Below, one piece after another: positions 1-10,771 of a stretch of DNA of 64,000 nucleotides. A program made the translations under genes and the position numbers. The stretch's first letter is position 1, and every line of letters starts with the position of its first letter. Below the pieces are notes generated by a model. That model searched no databases, had not been told where the DNA came from, and saw only the letters and a list, made by a program, of their open reading frames with translations. This stretch comes from Polytolypa hystricis UAMH7299 (taxonomy: Eukaryota > Ascomycota > Eurotiomycetes > Onygenales), in contig PDNA01000003.1 in assembly GCA_002573605.1 (NCBI GenBank), forward strand, positions 62,001-126,000. The letters are read 5' to 3'.

Positions 1-1598
1 CTATCGCGACCATATGGTTGTGGCTGGAGCGGCTTCACCCCGGGCGAGTGGCCGCGAGAGGAATGTTGTGCATTTCCTTCGGGACCATGGCTGTTGAGCT
101 GATGCGACGGAATCACGTTAGGCGACAGTGGCTTGGGGCTCTCTGTCATATTTGCCTGTGCAAACACAGATGGGGATGAGCCACGCTGTTGTTGGCTTGG
201 TGGATTGAGGCTTGACGAACCACTCCCACCAGTCGTTGGGAACGGCAGGTTGCCCGTTTGAGAGATAGGGGAGGTCGAAGAATTAGAACTCGGATGGCTT
301 CGGACGGGAGGGAACAAGCCTCCCTGAGACGATCGGTTGGCTGCGAGCGGGGGATAGGTGCTTGACTGGTGAGGTTGATAGATATGGCCGTGCGGAGTTT
401 TGTGTGGGAGTTCGGATGGTGGGGGGTCATGTCTCGCAATCCTAGGCATATTGAGCCGTTTCTCTTCCTCCTCATCCATGCGCTCAGGCTCTGTGTACAT
501 GAGGCCCTCCATTCCATCATCAGGACCGCCGGTGCCACCTCCATCGCCATATTCATCCTCGCCAAGGAAGCTGCCCATGCTTGACCGCCGCCCTGCGCAG
601 CCACCCGCTCCTTTGTTATGCCGGGCGAGCGCATCTCCTCTAGCAAACCTCCTGCCGCATTTAGGGCAAATATGCGGCCTTTCACCTGTATGCAGTTTCG
701 CATGACGCTTCAAGTCGTGCAGGCGTCGGAATCGCGACTGGCATGTCTGGCAAACATAGGGTTTTTCTTGACTGTGAGTGAGAAGATGGCTTTTGAGGTT
801 ATGGTGGCGTGTGAATTCAGTGGAGCAATAGGGACAACGGTGTTTCTTTGCGGAAGGCGAGCGAGGGCTTCCTTTGTTATAGCCCGTATGCGGAAGGCTC
901 ATGCCCCTCCGCGGATCATTCACGTTTGTTGCGCCCATCGGGACAGGATAAGAGAAAGACTTGTTTCCTTCTTCTAACATTATCTCATCCTCCCTTCGAT
1001 GTGGCCGTTCGCCTTCCATTGGGTTGTTTTCCTCCATTGGACCTGGGCTTGCGACAGTGGCCCTATTCATAAGCGTAGTAGTTCCTGCGTTATCACCTAT
1101 TGTGAAGCCTTCAGCAATAACCATGGAACTAGCGCGTTGATGATGATTTGGAGAACGAACTCCGCCACTTGGTACATTCGCCGATTTCTCTGCTGGCTCC
1201 GCCACAGTAGGTGGAGCGGTGGGTTCAGTCGCATCCTTGCGCTCGCTCGACACGTCCATGACAGCGCCAAGGGCGTCCCTTGCAGTCTGCAGGTTGGAAT
1301 TATGGGTAGAGACGGCGTCCCTCTCGGGTTCTTGACGCGGACGGTCCGCAGGGGCAGTGGTTGCCATGGAAGGCGGTGACAATCTTGCTTTCGCAGAGAC
1401 TGGCGAAGGTGACGTGCGCAATCCGGCGCTCGCGATCGAGCTCAGACTCGGTCCGGGCCTCGAGTCGGTAGACTTGAGTAGGGAACTCGAAGAAGGCGCG
1501 ATTGCGGATGAGGGCGAGAAAAGCGGAGATGGAGTTGCCTGGGACAGTGGACTTGCGAGGGACACTGGCTCAGAACCTGGATTCACAGGTCCGGCCAT
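1..1598 (-). CDS. C2H2 zinc-finger transcription factor, 3' end cut by the window edge
   Basis: The minus-strand frame from an ATG at 1598 (MAGPVNPGSEP) stays open to the left edge, giving at least 532 residues, so the C terminus is missing. A long Ser/Pro/Thr-rich N-terminal half is followed by three adjacent zinc fingers at about residues 255-334. The first two are classical C2H2 (RCPYCSTEF, YVCQTCQSRF). The third (HICPKCGRRFARGDALARH) appears to end His-x6-Cys (HNKGAGGC), a C2HC variant. Linkers of the HTGERPH type support sequence-specific DNA binding, so a nuclear regulator is likely. After the fingers the chain is again low-complexity and polar. I see no intron. The finger set differs from the CrzA and Msn2 patterns I know, and I cannot assign an ortholog. 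The next gene on the same strand starts more than 3 kb upstream. Confidence 0.85.
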   Translation of the reverse strand, partial: MAGPVNPGSEPVSLASPLSQATPSPLFSPSSAIAPSSSSLLKSTDSRPGPSLSSIASAGLRTSPSPVSAKARLSPPSMATTAPADRPRQEPERDAVSTHNSNLQTARDALGAVMDVSSERKDATEPTAPPTVAEPAEKSANVPSGGVRSPNHHQRASSMVIAEGFTIGDNAGTTTLMNRATVASPGPMEENNPMEGERPHRREDEIMLEEGNKSFSYPVPMGATNVNDPRRGMSLPHTGYNKGSPRSPSAKKHRCPYCSTEFTRHHNLKSHLLTHSQEKPYVCQTCQSRFRRLHDLKRHAKLHTGERPHICPKCGRRFARGDALARHNKGAGGCAGRRSSMGSFLGEDEYGDGGGTGGPDDGMEGLMYTEPERMDEEEEKRLNMPRIARHDPPPSELPHKTPHGHIYQPHQSSTYPPLAANRSSQGGLFPPVRSHPSSNSSTSPISQTGNLPFPTTGGSGSSSLNPPSQQQRGSSPSVFAQANMTESPKPLSPNVIPSHQLNSHGPEGNAQHSSRGHSPGVKPLQPQPYGRD

Positions 1599-4500
1599 GA
1601 AGATACGGATGCTTGGGCCAGGGTCGTGAAAGCAAACAGACGATTCTCGGGTGTTTACGGGCTGTGAGTGCAAATGACCATGTACTATGGAGGAGATCAT
1701 GTCAGTCGGGAAGATGAACGGGAGGTCCAACGACGGGCCAGTGCGGACAAGACTCGGTGGATGCGGGAGAGCCAAAGGGGATGGTTGCGCCCGACTCGTC
1801 TACGCTAAGCGACTTGTACAGTAGACGAAGGCAAGGCTACAGAGGTAGAAGTACAATAACAGAGAGACAAATACAAGCAAAGTGAAGGACGGGAACGATG
1901 AGGTATATGCGAGAGTAGAGAATGTGTGTGCATCTATGATGAGGGCAAAGTGGAGGAAGGAAGGAAAGGAGGAAAAGAGCGGAAAGACATTCTTGACTCG
2001 GGCTTAGCAGCAGCGGCAGCAGCAGCAAGGGCAGACTCGAGGCGGGAAAAAAAAAAGGCAATCAATTACGTGGAAGGCAAGCAGCTGGACATACCGATTG
2101 TCTCCCCTGCTTGGGACGAGCACGAGCGGGTTGAGCAAGTGGACTGACTGCGCCTGAGACCTCCAGTGTGGCGCAAGCTGAAGAGTTTCCGAGCTGCTTT
2201 GGGCGAGATCCCAAATTCCACTGGAGCTTTTTCTGAGGCACTGGTGGGGACGGGAGGCGGGTGGCAGGCACACTTGGGTCTGTTTGCTTGTTTAAGGATG
2301 GCGGCAACCTCGTGAATGGAGTAGGGCGAAAAGTAGTCGAGCCTTGTTGGGTAAGGAGGGATGGAGGGAGGGAGAGAGGGAGGGGAGGGAAAGTTGGGTG
2401 AAACTGAGCCGTAGCGTAACCGCGAAAACTGAAGAGAGAAAATATAAATTCCCTTTTTGCTTTTTTAGTCTAGCTAGGGTGGCTTTGTTTTGGTGTAAGG
2501 GCCGGTGAGGAGGGCAGCCAGAGTCGCGACAACAACGGAGAGCAGCAGGGATGGCGAGGCAGCCCTAAGGAGGTTTTCCCATGGAAGTTGTGGGAGATGG
2601 AGCGGTGGACAGGCCGCCAGAGCTAAAATTTAAAAAGTAAAATGGCGAAGAAGGGGAACCGAGGCGTGGATTGCTTGATTGCTTGACTGCTTGACTGCTT
2701 GGTTGCTTGCTTGAGGGGAATGGATGGACGGGGAGGAGAGAGGGAGGGCGACGGAGAGAGAGCGAAGAGAGGCTGAGCTGAGCTGGTGGATTGGGATGGG
2801 ATGGGATGGATGTCAGGCGGTCACGGGAGAGGCAGTGTGTGTGTGTGTGATGTTGCTGTACAACTCGAGCGGGTACTGCGTTAAGTGATCTGTAAAGAGG
2901 AAGTGGGAATTGAAGACCTCAGGCAGCGAGAGGACAGGGAGATGAGATATTCGAGGCTGAGAGTCTTTATATCGAGGGATTGATGATTGATGATTGATCG
3001 AGGACAGAGAGAGAGAGAGAAAGAGAGAGAGAACAAGGAACAGCACAGACACAGGCCAGACTCTCAGACGATGAATCGAATAAAACGGCACTTCTCTTTG
3101 CAGCAAGAATCATCAAAAAGACGATATTTACCGTCCTTACCATACGCTTACCGATACGCCGTCCCGCCCCAGTCTCCCTTGCCGCACTTGAGGCTCAGCG
3201 CGGAAACTTTACTTTCGCCGCATTCCCCACCTGGTCTAGCCCGATCTAGTTTGGTGCTGGTGGGCGGGGGAGGCAGTGCACGGCGTAATTTATCCCTGTC
3301 AACCCGCGTATCGTATGAACGGATACGTCTCATTACACACGTTGTTTTGTATTAGGAACGAAAAGAGCCTCATCTCATCTCACCATCGGATGTTGGGGAT
3401 ATCAGATCGGATCAGATCAGACAGACAGACAGCAATTCTTTGACATTTTGGAAGATGCAATGCCCAATGCCCACCGGTCACACATGTAAGCCGTGCCATG
3501 GCATACACGCCATTCCATTCATGTCTCTGCGAACATCACAGTGCAGCTATATATGGATGCATGTCGGGAATCTTGCCCTCTTCCCTTCGATCATCTCTGC
3601 CCTTTCTATATAGACAGACACCTATCAAGGATGCAAACAGCACAGCTACATCCATCCCGAACTCTCCAACTATGTAAGCCACATGGGATCGACAACTTCC
3701 CGCACGCTACAGAAATGCAAAGCCCCCCCCAAAAGAAAAGAAACAAGAAAAACGTCAAATTACGAGTTTTTGACAGGCCTGGCTAGGGACAAATAGGTTG
3801 ATACCTTGATACTATATATCTATATGTCCAACAATATCTCAGTTCTTCCCCTTTTTTGTTCCTGGGACACCAGGGATACACCCATCTAAATACCTAATTA
3901 TGCATATACCCGTATACAGTTGCGGAACCCCCCTCCCCGGCTCTCTGCGACGTTGTCTACCCACAAGAAAGAGAGGCTGTGCTTTTTCCCTCAAAATGCT
4001 TTCTATGCATAGGAGAAACAAATAAACAAACAAACATTGAAAGCAAGAAAAAATCAAGTCAAGAAACAAACCCACAAAAGGGAAACAGAAAAATAAAATA
4101 AATAAATAAAACCTAACTACAGATGTAACAACGGACGAATTCAATTGAGTAGAAAATAAGTTGCTGTGTAGATAGCCTAACTACAAGGAAAATATATAGA
4201 AACAAAAAAAAAAAACAGACTCCCAAGGCTTTATCCAAGGTGACACAAACCAAAAAAGAAAAAAAAAAAAAAAAACCACAGCCCCCGCTTCAAAGTTCAA
4301 ACCCAGGAACCTGACACATTCCATTGATAAATGGGGCTGCCTTGAAACGCTTGGCTATCCGTGTTGTTGCTATTTATAAATATAAGGATATTTACGGTTC
4401 AACGGGGATTAATAAGAGAGAGAGAGAGATATATACACATCAATATCAAGTTGAGGCGCTGCTACTGCGCTCGCTCGCTTGCTCGCCTTTTTGCTTGCCT

Positions 4501-5130
4501 TGGTCTGGCAGATGCATGCGAGCCACTGTCTTTTATATACATAGCCACAGCACACACCGATATGTCTTTGCCGCAATGTGGAATATATACACCGTTATTT
4601 GATGTGGATTCGATATGCCAATTCAAGTGTCATTTTCCAATTCAAGAAAGAAAGAAATAGGACAGCCCACATCCAGTTACATATTGCGGGGTACATTTGT
4701 AAAAGAAGCAAAGTAGCGTCAGCAGAAAACCGCCCAGAGCCAAGAGAAAAGAAGGAGCTCTTCCAAGAAAGCTTCGTATTCGAGGGCGAAAATCAAAGTT
4801 GCGGATGAATAAAAGTAGTAAACAAGGACAATAATAGCCAGGGGTATATCTAAACACGGTACATAGAAATCAAAACGATGGGACAAGATAAACCATTCAA
4901 TCGCGCAAGTAAAGTAAAATTTGAGAGAACCAACGCTCAAAAAACAACAAAAAACAAGGCAATAAACCAGCGCCTCATTTAAAAAGGCTAACGCCATAGT
5001 TAAATCAGGGATTAGATATGTAAATGTTCCATGTTTGACAGCGCCAGCGCCCAACGCGATGGCGTCGTGTCGCCGAGACGGATATAAGGAAAATAGTGTG
5101 TTTGCGGGAAAATAAAAATAAAAGCCACAC
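1599..5130. other. 3.5 kb intergenic region: long leader/promoter of the C2H2 gene and 3' region of the next gene
   Basis: No gene is supported. The part next to the C2H2 start (about 1840-3100) is rich in GA/CT tracts and G-rich minisatellite-like stretches (for example TTGCTTGA repeats near 2660-2715 and a GT run near 2836-2850), as in fungal promoters with long leaders. Several short minus-strand frames in it are compositional or possible upstream ORFs. From about 3840 to 5130 the DNA is AT-rich with A runs (4205-4275), typical of a 3' untranslated or terminator zone for the gene ending at 5131. Confidence 0.5.
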
Positions 5131-8100
5131 TTAGGAGAATGATTTTGCTGCATTTCGTCTCTTAGCCTCCTCTAGCGCGCGCCGGAGTCGTTCTTGTTGC
5201 TGTTCATCCATGCTTGGCCGAGAAACATGCGTGGATTTTGGCGGCGGAGACGGCGAGGCCCCCTCATCAGATGGTGGTTGGGGCGTAGGCGACGACGGGA
5301 GAGGAAGGTTATTATTGTTATTGTTATTATTATTAGATCCAGAGAGCAAGCCCGCCTGTTGCATGGCGTTTAGAGAGTCCTGGATACTGCCCAACACGGC
5401 TTGGCATCCACTTTTCACGCTGTCTAATCTTGAGTTGAGATCGACCTCGATCTTCTTGTCTTCTTTTTTCTTTTCTTCTTCGAGACGTCGGAGTACTTCT
5501 GCGCTGGCATTCGCCTGTTTCGCTTCCGATACCGATACTTCATAATCCGCATCGTTCAGGAGGCGGTCGGCAGTACCAAAGCTGGAGAGAATAGACTCAG
5601 AATCCGCCCCAAGGAACTTTGCAAACGCGAGCGCTGAGCGCATTGTCTGTTCTGCGTCAGGGGCTAGACTGCTCAGACTCTTAATCATGTTGCTGTCCAA
5701 CTTCTTCATCTTGCTTGATATGTCATCTATGAGCTTCTGGTTCTCGCCTAGGCCACGCATGCTGGCGTCATCAAATGCGTCCATTAGGTGATTTGCTCGA
5801 TCATCCCTATCCTTCGCTGCATCTAGGATATTCCGCTTCTCCATTGTATCGAAATCCTTCTCAAGCTGCTTCAGCGCTGGCGTATCCCCAAGGAACACGT
5901 AGTATCGGCGCTCGGCTTTCCTGCGTCGGCGCTCCCTTTCTAGCGTAACATCAAGTCGTTTAGTATGCCGCAGCTCGAGTTTCTTAAATATGTCTAGTGT
6001 AGTTTTCATGGTGTACGAAAGCTGGTATTTCGCCATCTTCGGTTGCCCTGGCCGCAGGTCGCTAGAGTTCGTCTCTGCATTGAGCAGGCCAAGGGAACGA
6101 TCGTACTGACCCCCCAGTTGGGAAATTTCGTTCTTCAGCCTTTCGTCAATGGGGTTAAACACTTTCTCGTTATAGTCCTCCAACTCTTTTCTCTCCTCGG
6201 CAAGCTGTCTTTGTGCTTCTGTTTGTTTGAATTCAGTTTCCAGAGTATTGATGTCCGCATAACCTATCTCTTTGCTGTTAAAAAGGCTATCAATATTCGT
6301 TTCTGATTCTTCTTGGCGAACTCGTCGCTGATTCTCTATTTGGGCGCGCCTGACCCGGATGTCTGCTTCCCACGCAGAAGTATTTTGATTGATAAATTCA
6401 AAATTATCCGCGATCTTTTCTAGCTCTTTGCGGAATTCTGTTGATTCGGAATTTCCAGACGGGTTTGGCAAAGGAGATGGTATCAGCGTCCGCAATTCAT
6501 TAAAGACCACGCTGCTATTGCCGACTTTCAATGCATTTACAGGAATGGGTGGAGGAGACGAGATAAGGCTAGGACTTTTGCCCCTGTAAGCTACGCTCTT
6601 TTCCCTGATCAACCCCAGGAAGGTTTCATTATGTTCCTTCTTTGCAACAGCCGTTGCGTCCTTAGAAAGTGGGCCCCGTGATGGAGCCGCAGGGGTTGGC
6701 TGTGATGAAAGTGTCCGTCCACTATCGGCGGATGCCTGTCGAAGGGCAGAGTAGGCTTGATATGCTGGGCGGTCTAAAGATGAGTGGTTATCCGAGCCCT
6801 TTGGAGGGGCCTCAGAATACCGGAAGGGCGTATACGCCGGGCGGGGCGAATCGTTGAAGGATGGTGCTGCTGTTTGGATCCGCGGGATGTTAGCTCCTGG
6901 GGGAACAGACGTTGATCTCCCCGCATTATCTGCAATATTTGCAGCAAGAGAAGAAGCCATAGACGTTCGATGGCCGTCCCGGCTGATTTGGCGGGGCGGT
7001 GTTGGGTGAGAAGCTGATCGGTGTAACCCTTCTCCAGCAGCTTTGCAATCAGCCTGATTATGCTGTAATGCCGATGCCAGAATAGGCCTTCCCCCTGGGC
7101 TGTAAGTGACGACGTCGTCCACGTCAGATGACGCGGCTTCTCGGTCCGTTTGAATTTCGGCTGGAGGCCCGGATTCTCTCCTCGAATCCTGATTTGAAGG
7201 CTTCACGTTGGCTTCATTGTTATTCTCAATCCCGTAGAGTATTTCACGAAGTTTAGCCTCCTTAGATGTGAATGTAGAGAAAATCTTGAATCTCTCCTCA
7301 TCTGACTTAGCTTCCATTTCCTTTCGTAGCATTGTAACGTATCTTGTTAAAGAAGACTTATACCACGGGTCAAAGTCCTCGTAAGGGTCTACAACCTTGA
7401 CTATGGTTTGAGGGGGAGGAGGTTGCACTTTCGAGCTCGAAGACATTGGGCTCTCAAGAGGTGGTGGAGGTTGAGCACTCGAGACAGCAGGGGTATGGAC
7501 ACGCGATTGCCCTGGGGAGCCCATTGGGCTTACCTGGACACTATCTTTGGACTTGTCAGCACTCTTCACTGCGGAGCCGTCTGCGGATATTGGTCGCGAC
7601 CATTCCTGAATCAGGTTGTCAATCTTGGTTGAGCCACTATCGATAGTAGCGTATGAATCGAGGGTATCTTCGCGAGTTGGCTGTGGAGGCTTCGCAGGTT
7701 CCTGCGCTTGGTAAATGTTGGATTGCGCCACAGGTCGCGGAGAGGGAGTCCTCGCGTTGTTATGTGATGTGAGGGCTGGAGGCTGTGATGGACGATTTTC
7801 CATCCGTGAAGCTGGAGGCGAAGGTTCTGAAGGCAGCTCAAAGCTTTGTGTGTGAGCCACAGGTTTTTCATCCTTGAATTGGAACGCTGCCGTATCATCG
7901 ACTTCATCAGTAGTGGCACCAAAATGCTCCCAGTCAGAAGGTCCACCGGTTCCTAAAGCGGATGCTCCAGGCCAACTTGTGGACGGTTGGGTCATTGCAG
8001 GAACTACGGGCGCAGGAGCAGGAGGCGAGACATACGGAGGCGTACTTGCTGCTGCGACGGTCTGCTCCGCCGCGGGTGGGGGTGGATGCGTTACATTGGT

Positions 8101-8221
8101 GGGTGGAGGAGTTTGATGAACCTGCGCGACTCCTGCAGGAGGAGGATAGTATGTACCAGCTACATTACTGAATTGACCAGGGTGGGAGGGCTCAGCCATG
8201 GGCACTTGTTCTTGTTGTGGC

Positions 8222-8264
<43 letters not shown>

Positions 8265-9029
8265 GCTGAGGAGGGTCATAGTGGTGGGTAGGCGGCCTAT
8301 CAGAGTATGTGGGTTGACCATACCAACTCTGTGTATTTTGCTGGATTTCTGCCTGATAACTCGGTGGAAGAGGGGGCGGAGGAGGCGGGACTTGTTGATT
8401 GTCTGGAAAACCGGGCTCATGAAACGTCTGCGAATGCCACAGTTGTTGATCTGCCGGAGGAGGAGGGTTTTGCGGTTGCGGTTGCGGTGCTGCAGAACCC
8501 CCGAGGTCAGGAAGATAGAATTGTTGAGTTGTTTGGGCAGGAGGATTCCCCCATCCGGGCGACTGTACGGCCGGCGACTGCACTTGCTGCTGGTCTAAAG
8601 CGCTTGTTGGCCGAGGCTGCAAAACCATCTATGTTAGTGTGCGCCAGCAAACGCAGCGATGCAAATTAAACATACGGGCAATGGTGGAGGAGCTGACTGC
8701 GCTCCATGAATGCTAGGGTGATGTTGCTGGTTGTATCGCACTCCCCATGTTGAAGTATCTGCCCCTTGGGAAGGAAGGCCGGGTTGTGGGCTGTGGCCGC
8801 CTGGAGGTGGGGCAGTACCACCGGGCATAGGGCCATACATAATTGGGTTATACTGAGTTTGAGCAGGCTGTGACTGGGCTTGCGATGACGGAGGATATGA
8901 AGACTGCTCTGCGGCCTGCCAGTGAGGGTGTTGGGGTCCCTGATGCGGTTGCTGCCATTCTGGTGGCGGTGGAGGAGCAGGCGAGGTCGACTGATAGTAG
9001 CCCGACGGTGGATGCTGGGACCCGTACAT
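5131..9029 (-). CDS. Large Pro/Gln-rich, coiled-coil protein conserved in type but of unknown function
   Basis: Two exons, 8676-9029 and 5131-8616, are joined by a 59 bp intron (GTATGT donor, CACTAAC branch, TTGCAG acceptor). Phase is kept, giving 1279 residues. The first ~480 residues are Pro/Gln/Ser-rich and include a poly-Gln run at about 238-252. A compact conserved-looking block at about 527-590 (DPYEDFDPWYKSSLTRYVTM onward) ends in charged helix. A disordered Ser/Pro region follows, then a long helical, coiled-coil-like part from about 840 to 1175 with many Glu/Lys/Arg. The tail has a poly-Asn run near 1213 and ends in a basic helix. There is no signal peptide, membrane segment or catalytic motif. 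The shape suggests a scaffold or cytoskeleton/trafficking protein, but that is inference. The first ATG (MYGSQHPPSGYYQ) was chosen because it opens the low-complexity domain. A further 5' exon cannot be excluded. Confidence 0.8.
8206..8270 (-). repeat. CAA/CAG trinucleotide tract encoding poly-Gln
   Basis: The plus strand reads an almost perfect GTT repeat, which is a CAA repeat on the coding strand. It encodes about 15 consecutive glutamines inside the large coiled-coil protein. The same tract read in other frames creates false poly-Leu and poly-Asn frames. Such tracts vary in length between isolates. Confidence 0.85.
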
Positions 9030-10771
9030 TTCTAGACGACAGCGTACGTAAGAATGGCGAAAGCAAAAGGGAGACAGTATTAAATGGTATAGAAGAAAGG
9101 CTTACTGAGATGCTCTCATGTGAAATGTAAACAAGCGCAGAAGGCTGTCCACGGGACTAATAGGATCAAGGTTCAACGACCCGTAGATAGTGGTTGGCAA
9201 AACCGTTCCAAGAGATAACCACGTTGGCGCATGGAAGTGATAAGAATCGCGTGCAGAAACCAGAAGATGCACCTGCTGGTAGTCTGCAGAGAAAGAAGAC
9301 GATGGGGAGGGGAAGAGTGATGGAGGTGGAGGGGGATGGAGGGTTCTTTGGAGAAAGAAATGACGACGGGATGTGCTGCGCTTAAGGTTGGAGTTGAGTT
9401 ATGTAGTTACAGGGATGTTGGGTGCGTGCTTCGTATAACTTCAATACTTGCCAGAAACATCTGCGGAAGCTCTCCACTATCACGAAACAACACTCGAATT
9501 ATGAACCATCACAGCTGAATATCTCCCGAAACATCCACTTGTTCGCACACTAGCAAAGCTTCTCTCCTTTTGGCTGCAGCAGAAGCGGGAAAAGCCTCCA
9601 GCACACGAACATGGCGACAGGGTCATGCTGCTCAGCCATGCGCTAAGGTCATTTTGGGCGTGATGCTCATTGCTCAGGCGCCAATCTCATTGCTTTTGAG
9701 ATTTGCAGACGAGGGTGATGATGAAATATTGCGGGTTGCAGTGTGGCCGATGACTGATGTCGTTCAAAGGGCTGGAGCAGCAGCATCGTCGATGCCCAAC
9801 ACACCCTCGAGGTTGTCTACGACTAACCTTCGCCCAGCCAGCTTGCAACTAAGCCAGAACCTCTCGTGTTTGAGTCTCTTGGTTCTTCTGTGGCTTGTGA
9901 GTTTATGCTCTTCGGATATATCACCTTTCGTCAGTCTTGAGTGTTATTTTTGGCCGACCGCAAGCCAGCAAAAAGCCCAAGCCTAAGCCGAAGCTTCGAG
10001 TCTTTGTCTCAGACGAGAAAGCGGGTTGTTCCGCATTGTCGATTTTATTCTCCGTCTCAAAGATCAACCTACTCTTTACTCCTTTCTACTGTGGAGAATG
10101 CCGAAGATAATGCCGGAAATTTCTCTCTGTTACAACGGACATGACTGCTGCTGCTCGGTTGCTGCTTTTAAGAATGGCCACGCCACTTCCACACAATGCC
10201 TTTCTCTAGATCTACCCCTTTCTACAAAGGATATATGGTGGGTTTCTATTGTTTGCGCTCAGCTTCTTCGTTATGGGAGCCCATTTTCATATGGATTATC
10301 CTGCAAAACAATGACCTTCGAATGGACACATTTTTTTGTCGCCGTTTTGGCGACAAAGGATAATTGTCTAACCATCGGATTGTATCTAGTGCTGCGATAA
10401 AGCATTTTCTGTCTTGTGAGGGAGCCCTTCTATTCAGCTGGAGAAAAGGAACAACTTCCTTTTCATCCATTCCTTTATCCCAATCATCTCCTCGCGGTTT
10501 CTTGGGCTTCCAAGTACTATAGAAGCACTGTCCCGCCATGCTTTACTTGCCGCTCTCCAGTTCTATCCATCTACAACTTTCCTGAATCTACAAGAGTATC
10601 TACTTGCGCAGCCTTGAACATTCCGAAGATTTATCACAGATACCATCAAAGAAAACTAGAATTACTTTAAACCCAGCGTTATCACCCAACACATCCATCG
10701 GTTGGTGCCGTTACACTTCACAGCCACCACTACTCGTACCTATAGTTCTTTTGGAAAGTCTCTCTCCTGTT
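9030..10771. other. Divergent intergenic region between the coiled-coil gene and the TPR/SET gene
   Basis: About 1.7 kb between two divergent starts. It should hold both promoters and leaders. Pyrimidine-rich stretches lie upstream of the plus-strand start (10440-10770). Open frames here (for example 9570-9986) lack domain content and have compositional bias only, so I do not call them. Confidence 0.4.

Noticed and set aside
7987..8598. 203-residue plus-strand frame with poly-Leu opposite the coiled-coil gene
   Set aside because: It is the antisense reading of the poly-Gln tract and Pro-rich codons. There is no domain content and it is fully inside a better-supported gene.
9570..9986. 138-residue plus-strand frame with a hydrophobic stretch
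   Set aside because: No family resemblance, and it lies in the divergent promoter region. The hydrophobic part is too weak to support a membrane protein call.
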